NCBI GenBank assembly: GCA_027575765.1
Contig: JANBPT010001091.1
Location: forward strand, 1-14,802
Direction: 5' to 3'
Length of the DNA stretch: 14,802 bases
From: Tieghemiomyces parasiticus
Lineage: Eukaryota > Kickxellomycota > Dimargaritomycetes > Dimargaritales > Dimargaritaceae
The notes below the pieces were generated by a model, which made no database searches, was not told the origin of the DNA, and worked only from the letters and a program-made list of their open reading frames with translations. A program made the translations under genes and the position numbers. Of this stretch, positions 8,894 to 14,802 are shown in pieces. How positions within the stretch are numbered: the stretch's first letter is position 1; every line of letters begins with the position of its first letter.

Positions 8894-10496
8894 ATGCTTT
8901 TGAGAACAATCACCTCGCCGCTGACTGCCGGCTCAAGAGCCCACCCGCGCAGTCCCGTGGCCACCCGCCGCCTTCTTCACGCCCTGGCCCCGCGCGTAGT
9001 CGTGCTCGGCTCGGGTTGGGCCGGTTTCGAAATTCTGCGGGACCTGGACAAGCGCCGCTACGACGTAACGGTGGTCTCCCCGCGCAACTACTTTGTCTTT
9101 ACTCCACTCCTGGCCAGCACGTCGGTGGGCACCCTGGAATTCCGCTGCATCACTGAGCCCGTGCGCAGTCGGGGCGATAATTTCAAGTTCTACGAGGCAA
9201 CTGCTGACCGCATCGACTTGGATAACCGGGCCGTGCTCTGTAGCAGCACCGTCGAGGGAGTCCCCGGCCAGTTCGCCATCCCCTACGACAAGCTGGTGGT
9301 GACCGTTGGGGCGCGTTCCAATACCTTTGATATACCCGGGGTACGCGAGCACGCCTTCTTCCTCAAGGACGTACCGGACGCCCGCCGCATCCGCCAGCGG
9401 GTCCTGGACTGTTTCGAATGGGCCAGCCAACCCAATGTCAGCCCCGCCGAACAAAGTCGCATTCTGCACTTTGCGGTGGTGGGTGGCGGCCCCACCGGCG
9501 TTGAGTTTGCCGCCGAGCTCAGCGACTTCGTGCGTGACGATCTGCGCCGCGTCTACCCGCATCTCATGGACCGCGTCACCCTGACCGTCTACGACGTGGC
9601 CCCCACCTTGTTGGGCACTTTCGACCGGAACCTAGCCGCCTACGCCGATGCTCGTTTCCGCCGCCAAGGGATCCGCGTCCGCACCCGTACCGCCATCGCT
9701 GGCGTCACCGCCCGAGAGCTCATCCTGGCCGACCAACGCCGGGAACCGTACGGCCTGTTGGTGTGGGCCACCGGGCTCACCGCCACCCCATTGGTCACAT
9801 CGCTGGGCGACCGGGCGGCCCACGACCCACGTTCGGGCCGAATCCTCTGCGACGACCGTCTGCGCGTGCTGGGCCCCGACCGCCGGACCCCGCTGCCCGA
9901 CGTATTCGCCCTGGGCGACTGTGCCACGCTGACTAACCACGGCCTACCGGCCACGGCCCAGGTGGCCAAGCAACAGGGCATCTACCTCAGTCGGGTACTG
10001 AACCGCCTGGGCCGCGCCACGGATTGGACCGTGGATGATGAGCGACCCTTTACCTATCGCCACCTGGGCAGCATGGCCTACCTGGGCGGTTGGAAAGGTA
10101 CGTGGCTAATTCGCACTTCGCGTGCGACTTGATCCCTGGCATAGGGCCGAGAGGGGGCACGTGTAAGGGTGCTTTATGGCTTACCCGGGCCTTCACCTTC
10201 GCTCTAGATACTAACATTGCTCCCCCACCCCCTCCTTCTTCCCTTACCACTTCACCTATCACGCTGCATCAGCCATCGTCGACCTCCAGAAGCCCGGTGC
10301 ACCGGCCAGTGCGTCTAAGCGCACAACTGGTGGCAACGGCCTCCGCCTCGCTGACTACATCGGCGAAGGCCGGCTGGCCTGGCTGTTTTGGCGCACGTCG
10401 TACTTTACGATGAGCGTCTCGCCCAAGAATAAGATTCTGATCCCCGTGTACTGGTTCCTCACTTGGGTATTTGGCCGGGATATTAGCCGTTTCTAA
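8894..10496 (+). CDS. NDE1/NDI1: Alternative (type II) mitochondrial NADH:ubiquinone oxidoreductase
   Basis: Exons 8894-10097 and 10273-10496 give 475 aa. The single-subunit flavoenzyme passes electrons from NADH to ubiquinone without pumping protons, on a face of the inner mitochondrial membrane. The N-terminus (1-33) is rich in Arg and Ser/Thr with no acidic residues, like a mitochondrial targeting sequence. Seen in order: FAD-binding GSGWAG (39-44), NYFVFTPLL, NAD-binding GGGPTGVEF (197-205), FALGDCA (338-344), AQVAKQQG (355-362), and the C-terminal membrane anchor YWFLTWVFGRDISRF (461-475), a near-invariant family ending. The 175-base phase 1 intron has a perfect TACTAAC at 10209-10215, and the acceptor at 10271-10272 is the first AG after it. 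Splicing restores GGWKA and the C-terminus; without it the protein would end ten residues into the intron without its anchor. No EF-hand insert is seen, so it could be the matrix-facing (Ndi) or the external (Nde) form. Confidence 0.95.
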
Positions 10497-10745
10497 CTCT
10501 GAGCCCGGGGGGTGCGCGGAACCTGTGAATACATTAAAATACAATGCATACATTTATTGAATGGTCGGCGGTCGCCGCACAACCCCACAATCTGTTTGGA
10601 AAGGGCGCGGCGTACCCTCCCCTTTAGATTTCCCTCCCAGCCGTACCACTCCTTCATTCCTACCCCTAGCCTCCCCACCCCATGCTATAACCGGAAGACG
10701 AAAATAAAAAGGCAGAGGGGGCGGGGAGGCCACATAGCTGCCCGC
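10497..10745. terminator. Shared convergent 3' region with poly(A) signals
   Basis: Only 249 bases separate the stop codons of the convergent NADH dehydrogenase (+) and PRPP synthetase (-) genes. Plus-strand signals: ATTAAA at 10533-10538 and AATAAA at 10703-10708. Minus-strand signal: AATAAA at 10553-10558, about 190 bases past the PRPP synthetase stop. If the distal plus-strand signal is used, the two transcripts overlap tail to tail. Confidence 0.55.
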
Positions 10746-12040
10746 TCACGCCGGGTGCTGGAACAGGTATGAGATGGACTCACCGTTGTGAGTGCGGCGG
10801 ATGGCCTCGGCAAACACGTTGGACACGTCAATTTCCGAGACCTTACTGGCCCCGGTGGTCCCTGTCTCCAGCGGCAGGGTGTTACTGATGATCAGCCGGT
10901 CCACGTCGGGGCAGCGTTCGATGTGGGCCAGGGCGCTGCCCGAGAGGACGCCGTGCACGGCCACGATGTAGACGGCCCGGGCGTGGCACTGAGTGCGCAG
11001 GAACTGGGCGGCGTTGAGGAAGGAGTTGCTCGAGTCGATCATATCGTCCATCAGCAGCACAAGCTTGCCCTGGACGTCACCGACCAGGGTCATTAGTGGC
11101 TGGGGGCCCTCGGCAGCCGGGGTGGTCGACACGGCGCCACTCCCACCGCTTTCCACATCGGTCTGGTTACCGTCCGAGTCGAGGTTCTCGTCCGAGTCCA
11201 GGTGGACCTCGCTACCGGCGCGGAGGTCCAAGGCCGAGCCAAAGCTACGCACCGGGGCGAGGCACACGTGTGGGCGGGAGGAGTGGTTGCTGTGGATTAG
11301 GGCAAAGTCCACGTTCAAACTATCGGCAAGGGACGTCACGCGCTTGGCCCCACCGGCGTTCTTGGCCACGACCACGGCCTCGTGGTAGTTGGGGATGTTC
11401 TCCATGATCCACTTGGCCACGCTGGGTTCGGCGTACAGGTTGTCGATGGGCCGGCGGAAGAACCCTTGCATTTGCGAGGCGTGGAGGTCCATGGTAATGA
11501 CGTGATCGACGCCAGCCACGCTGAGCATGTTGGCTAGGACTGGGGACACGGACAAGACGAAGCGTTAGTGAAGCAAACGGTCAACGGGTGGTCTAGGTGG
11601 AAAGAGGGAAGACTGGGCCCGCGGCGGCGGTATAGCGCCGGCAAGGGGTGGCCAGTGCCCGTCCGATCCCTGGGAGCCCGGACGGGAGGGGGCAAGTGTG
11701 GATACTTACGCTTGGCGGTGATGGGCCCACGCTTCTTCTTCATTTTGGACTGCTTCGAGTAGGGAAAGTACGGCAGCACGGCGGTGATCTTGCGGGCCGA
11801 GGCAATGCGGCAGGCGTGAATCAGAATCAGCAGCTCCATAATGTGGTCGTTGACCAGGTGCGAGCCGGACTGGATGACGTAGACGTCCTTGTCCCGGACC
11901 GAGACCTGCAGCTCGACCGAGTTTTCGTGGTTGGAGCTGCGCTTCAGCTTGGCAGGGGCGGCCTGCAGGCCCAGGCGGTCGCAAATGAGCTTCGTGAGGG
12001 CGGGGTGCGAGGACCCCGAGAAAATGGCGGCCTGCTTCAT
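10746..12040 (-). CDS. PRS1: Ribose-phosphate pyrophosphokinase subunit, Prs1/PRPSAP type (374 aa)
   Basis: Exons 11710-12040 and 10746-11539. The intron (170 bases, phase 1) has a GTAAGTAT donor and a CACTAAC branch site at 11564-11570. Family role: makes PRPP from ribose 5-phosphate and ATP in the cytosol for purine, pyrimidine, His and Trp synthesis. Seen: YFPYSKQSKMKKKRGPITAK (91-110), metal-binding DLHASQMQGFF (128-138), flexible-loop AGGAKRV (172-178), LVGDVQGK (262-269) and the ending HNGESISYLF. Two features set it apart from a canonical catalytic subunit. A roughly 55-60 residue insert (about 197-257) contains acidic DSDENLDSDGN, placed like the nonhomologous region of yeast Prs1. 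The PRPP loop reads DDMIDSSNSF (275-284) instead of the usual DDxxDTxGT. Both recall Prs1 and animal PRPS-associated proteins, which work in hetero-oligomers with catalytic partners. The start at 12040 directly precedes conserved sequence. Catalytic competence alone is doubtful (inference). Confidence 0.94.
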
Positions 12041-12706
12041 GGTGACAGCAGGGCGATTGCGGACGTAATGGGGGGGTAAAAAACCGGCGGAGGAGGCACG
12101 AGTAATAGACAGCGTAGAGGAGAAAGAGTGGCGGGCAGTGGACGGGGGATGCGATGGCCGATATAAAGGTGGAGCGCCCGGTGGCCAAAGGAAAAGGTTA
12201 GGCAAGGAGGTGAGGTGGGATCCCCGCTGGCGGGTAGAGTGGGAGGAAGAGGATGGGTGAGCACCCAACAGCCGTGGGTAGGCAGTAGACCCAATCGCTG
12301 CGCAGTGTACCACAAGTGGGGAGGAGGGACAGTAGTGCGGCCATACACCCCAGGACCCAACGGCCAGCCGCCGGGTCTCGTACAGGCCACTTTTTCCGAC
12401 GGTGGGGAACGTGCCGCTCTCATCATCCACACCCACCGGGAGCGGCCCGCGTTACACGGCTATCTCCCGGCGCCGACTATGCAGCATATCCCTTCGTACT
12501 TCTCGGCTGGGTCCATCGCCGACTGGGCGGCCGGTGCGAGGACGGTCACAACGTCCGGCGGAGGCGTGAGGATAAGGTGCCTGGTTATTTTATTGGACAA
12601 GATACCGCGTTTAATGGCAACAGGGTAGGCCAGTGGCCCCGCGAAATCACGATACGGAATATGGTCGGCCGTGACGCAAGCTACAAACGCGCCACTCGCG
12701 CGCTAG
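12041..12706. promoter_or_regulatory. Upstream region of PRPP synthetase gene and 3' end of mS34 gene
   Basis: On the minus strand this stretch holds the 3' UTR of the mS34-like gene followed by the promoter and 5' UTR of the PRPP synthetase gene. The open frame upstream of 12040 is CT-rich and not protein-like. No other gene is seen. Confidence 0.5.
12589..12594 (-). terminator. AATAAA poly(A) signal for mS34-like gene
   Basis: An exact AATAAA on the minus strand lies about 115 bases past the stop of the three-exon gene at 12707. The distance and strand fit a 3' end signal and support that gene model. Confidence 0.5.
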
Positions 12707-13354
12707 TTACGGAAGACACTTGGGCCGGGGCAGGTCGCGGACCGTCCAGGTCATTGACCCGGTGCGGATGCGGTGATTACTTTTGCTGGCGGGTTTACCG
12801 TGCCAATACTGCGTACCCCAGACCCGGCCGCTCTTAAGACCCTGGGATTCACAGGCGGGAAGAGGGGGGGTGGTGGTCAAAAATGGATGGCGTGGCTGGA
12901 GAGGTGAATCAACGGAAGGAGGGGTGGCCATCGTGCCAGTTCTGCCATCTCGTTTAACGTAGTGACCACCCATACACATAGTGGAGGGCTACGCCAGTGG
13001 GTTCCTTACCTTGGCCACTTCGACTTTAGATACAACCACGTAGCAATCGTTACGTGCGGTGCCCACCCAGGCCGCCGGTATCTGGCCCGGGAAAAGGCGT
13101 ATCGAATCGGGAGGAGGGGGAAACGGGTAGGCAGCGGGGTTAGAGCCTGGACTGGCTCGAACGGAATAGTCCCTCCCAATCGGCAATATGGGTGTCGGCC
13201 TGGACCAATCGGCGCTTTAACTTACCACCTCACGACCGACGCCACGGCCCTTAAAGACATTAAGCATTTGGGCCAGCAGGGGGTGGCCGGTGAAGATCTT
13301 GGCCACCGGCGGCGTGCCGTGTTTCCGGTAGATTTCGCGGACTACGGCGGACAT
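12707..13354 (-). CDS. MRPS34: Small mitoribosomal protein, mS34 (MRPS34)-like, three exons, 111 aa
   Basis: Exons 13226-13354, 13010-13081 and 12707-12841; introns of 144 and 168 bases, both phase 0, with donors GTAAGT and GTAAGG. Intron 1 has CTCTAAC at 13139-13145 and its acceptor is the first AG after it. The start has an ACCATG context. The spliced protein aligns by eye with the mS34 core known from animals and plants. It shows LLAQMLNVFKGRGVGREV, a conserved W48, DCY (55-57), then GRVWGTQYWHGKPAS (72-86), close to the family's GKxWGxxxxxGK, followed by RIRTGSMTWTVRDLP. mS34 is a structural protein of the mitoribosome small subunit, so it should act in the matrix, although this N-terminus is not a strong targeting sequence. 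Human mS34 is longer at both ends; this protein covers only the core. The gene itself is well supported by splice signals and phase; the family assignment is from memory of the motif pattern. Confidence 0.72.
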
Positions 13355-13600
13355 GGTGGAATCGACGGATAGGCGGGGATTTTAAAGTATCTGGGTAGGG
13401 ATGTAATGCCAAGGAGGAGCAGCAGGCCAATGTCAGAGCCATGAGCCTCCATGGGTCAATGTCAGGTTCCGCTCGACGAAGGTGGGCAATTGATTTCCTC
13501 AACCTCTCATCCCCCCCCCCGGCCCGTCCACGATCTCTCGGTCGGGCGCAGGGTGCAGACGAGGGGTGAGGGAGGTCGCGGGTCCTTGGCTATAGATACA

Positions 13601-13620
13601 TCACGTGACATATGTCGCGA
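13601..13620. promoter_or_regulatory. E-box TCACGTGA with adjoining palindromes
   Basis: TCACGTGA (13601-13608) is the palindromic core bound by Cbf1/USF-type bHLH factors in fungi. It overlaps the palindrome GACATATGTC (13607-13616) and abuts TCGCGA (13615-13620), so three palindromes are packed into 20 bases. The cluster is about 250 bases upstream of the mS34-like start. Binding is inferred only. Confidence 0.4.
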
Positions 13621-14199
13621 TCTGGCCTGTGTGCCCCACTCTGCATCGAGAGCGGAGGAATGTGCTGTGGTGTGCCGTCTGGGCACGGCACAGTCTCCCC
13701 CAGATGTTTCGAGGCGTGCGAGATCGAGAACGTCAGGGCCGGGTTGTAAGCCGATGTAGCTTGAGCAGTCAGCCGCTAAGGAATCCTCTACCACTGGCCG
13801 GTTCGATCACCCGGGTCGTCCAGAGTACAAATCTGGCCAGAAGCAACTATTGCAATTGCATGCGGTTCCATGAACGAAGCCTGTACCCTTCTACCAAGGA
13901 TTCTCTGGGTCGCACCAAACACTCCGAACCAGCAGCCCGAGGGTCCGGAAGGGTCTAGGGCGTGGGCTAGAGGGAGGACAGGCCGTCAGGTACCGCAGGG
14001 CCATGCTGCTGTGTAACGGCACCTGCTGTTAGCTGTGTTTAATAGGCGGGTCGTCAGCGCTGGTCACCGCGACGAGAAGCAATCTCCCCACGCTCTGGGA
14101 AAGCCTGGCGACGGCCTACCCACTCTCTACAGTGGTCACTGGCTTCTCAAGGAAGACAACATGCCTGTTCTCATAGGTATTGGGATAAGGTGGTCCAAT

Positions 14200-14218
14200 C
14201 CCCACCCCACCCCACCCC
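14200..14218 (-). other. Perfect G-quadruplex motif (G4 on minus strand)
   Basis: Four CCCC tracts at 14200-14203, 14205-14208, 14210-14213 and 14215-14218 are separated by single A residues. The minus strand therefore reads four GGGG tracts with one-base loops, among the most stable G4 arrangements. The plus strand could form an i-motif. It lies about 250 bases upstream of the ADE16/17 start. Confidence 0.8.
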
Positions 14219-14225
14219 TCAGCTC

Positions 14226-14232
14226 TGACTCA
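14226..14232 (+). promoter_or_regulatory. TGACTCA, Gcn4/Bas1-type site upstream of ADE16/17
   Basis: An exact TGACTCA lies 234 bases upstream of the start codon. In yeast, ADE genes including ADE17 are switched on through TGACTC elements by Bas1/Bas2, and Gcn4 binds TGACTCA. A 7-base match is expected by chance about once or twice in a window this size, so the support comes from its position in a purine-gene promoter. Confidence 0.35.
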
Positions 14233-14465
14233 CTGCTTGGCACCGACTAAGGGAATATTGTGAGAACTCAGTGGCACCCCGCCTGCCCCGCCAGTCGGCA
14301 CCGAGGTATGGGCGCCCCAGACCCTGTTGGCCGCACACACAGCTACACCTCCATCGACCAGCTTGTCCTCTACACCTAGGTCTATCTGGTGCCTGTCCCA
14401 TTACACTGTCACCTTCAACCCCCGACATACCGCCTTCCGCCCTCCCCTTGTCTAACGCACTCACC

Positions 14466-14802
14466 ATGCCGCAATACGGTAAGCCGACACAGGTTCTAGC
14501 GGCTGATCAGTGGGAATCCTACCCTGCCAGCCCGTAGAATACCTTCTGAACTGGCGCAATGTAGGCCGACGCGCCGGTGGATTCCGGTACGAGGGCACGG
14601 ACCGCCATTAACCGACCATTTCCCGTCCCTCCACCCTCACTTGGCACATCCTTTCTCAAGCCCTACTGTCCGTCTACGACAAGACCGGTCTGGTCGATCT
14701 CGCCCAGGGTCTGAATGATCTGGGCATCGAGCTCGTGGCCTCTGGAGGCACCGCTCGGTTAGTCCGCGAAGCCGGTCTGCCGGTCAAGTAAGTCCCATTC
14801 GC
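14466..14802 (+). CDS. ADE17: Bifunctional AICAR transformylase/IMP cyclohydrolase, N-terminal part (partial)
   Basis: Exon 1 is only 13 bases (14466-14478, MPQY plus one base). After a 182-base phase 1 intron, exon 2 runs 14661-14787 and ends at a GTAAGT donor in phase 2. The joined sequence reads [15 protein letters not shown], then [20 protein letters not shown] and LVREAGLPV. This is the N-terminal MGS-like IMP cyclohydrolase domain of ADE16/ADE17 (PurH/ATIC). The enzyme performs the last two steps of IMP synthesis, formylating AICAR with 10-formyl-tetrahydrofolate and then closing the ring, in the cytosol. The K-T-G and ASGGTAR segments are hallmark residues of the cyclohydrolase active site. 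Reading past 14787 without splicing hits TAA at once, which supports the donor. The start context CACCATG is good. The rest of the gene lies beyond the window. Confidence 0.93.

Larger units (their letters stand above)
13355..14465. promoter_or_regulatory. Divergent promoter region between mS34-like and ADE16/17 genes
   Basis: The 1.1 kb separates two divergent starts. It contains a 10-C run at 13511-13520, the E-box palindrome cluster at 13601-13620, a four-tract C4 motif at 14200-14218 and TGACTCA at 14226-14232 (listed separately). Open frames in it (for example 13605-13958 on +) are not protein-like. No tRNA was found; a B-box-like GGTTCGATCAC at 13800 was examined and rejected. Confidence 0.5.

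Noticed and set aside
11534..12436. Long open frame continuing upstream and downstream of PRPP synthetase exon 1
   Set aside because: Conserved sequence begins exactly at the Met at 12040 and stops at the GTAAGTAT donor; the rest is CT-rich leader and intron read-through.
13741..13830. Possible tRNA around the B-box-like GGTTCGATCAC at 13800
   Set aside because: The T stem does not pair around TTCGATC, and no consistent acceptor or D stem could be drawn.
1..14802. Transposons, CRISPR arrays, phage or other mobile systems
   Set aside because: No transposase, integrase, reverse transcriptase, spaced direct-repeat array or long terminal repeats were seen; all supported genes are fungal core genes.

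Overview
The window is nuclear DNA of a GC-rich fungus. The gene content points that way: a Pbs2/Wis1-type MAPKK, a Skg3/Caf120-type PH protein, a type II NADH dehydrogenase, and a Prs1-type PRPP synthetase subunit with an acidic insert. So do the short introns (97-182 bases), all GT...AG and several with a clear branch site (perfect TACTAAC in two). The compact MAPKK and an apparent mS34 mitoribosomal gene suggest an early-diverging lineage rather than a yeast or a typical ascomycete, but this placement is only inference. No mobile element, CRISPR array, tRNA or rRNA was found.

Layout. 1-427 (-): 5' end of RAD23, cut by the window edge. 428-1111: divergent promoter region. 1112-2280 (+): two-exon MAPKK of the osmostress/stress pathway. 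2281-3725: long convergent intergenic stretch with no supported gene. 3726-6671 (-): one-exon PH-domain protein of 981 aa, preceded upstream by a 34-base tandem repeat. 6672-8893: 2.2 kb divergent region with no supported gene. 8894-10496 (+): two-exon alternative NADH dehydrogenase. 10497-10745: short convergent 3' region. 10746-12040 (-): two-exon PRPP synthetase subunit. 12707-13354 (-): three-exon small gene, best read as mitoribosomal protein mS34; it is found only by splicing three short pieces. 13355-14465: divergent promoter region with an E-box palindrome, a perfect G4 motif and a TGACTCA site. 14466-end (+): first two exons of the bifunctional AICAR transformylase/IMP cyclohydrolase.

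The genes are mostly unrelated housekeeping and signalling genes. Two themes recur: purine/PRPP metabolism (the PRPP synthetase subunit and ADE16/17, about 2.4 kb apart) and mitochondrial function (NADH dehydrogenase and mS34). Nothing here is a clear new system. The points most worth a second look are the hidden mS34 gene, the degenerate PRPP-binding loop and insert in the Prs1-type protein, the stripped-down MAPKK that keeps its docking motifs, the C-terminal domain of the PH protein, and the G4/TGACTCA pair upstream of the purine gene.
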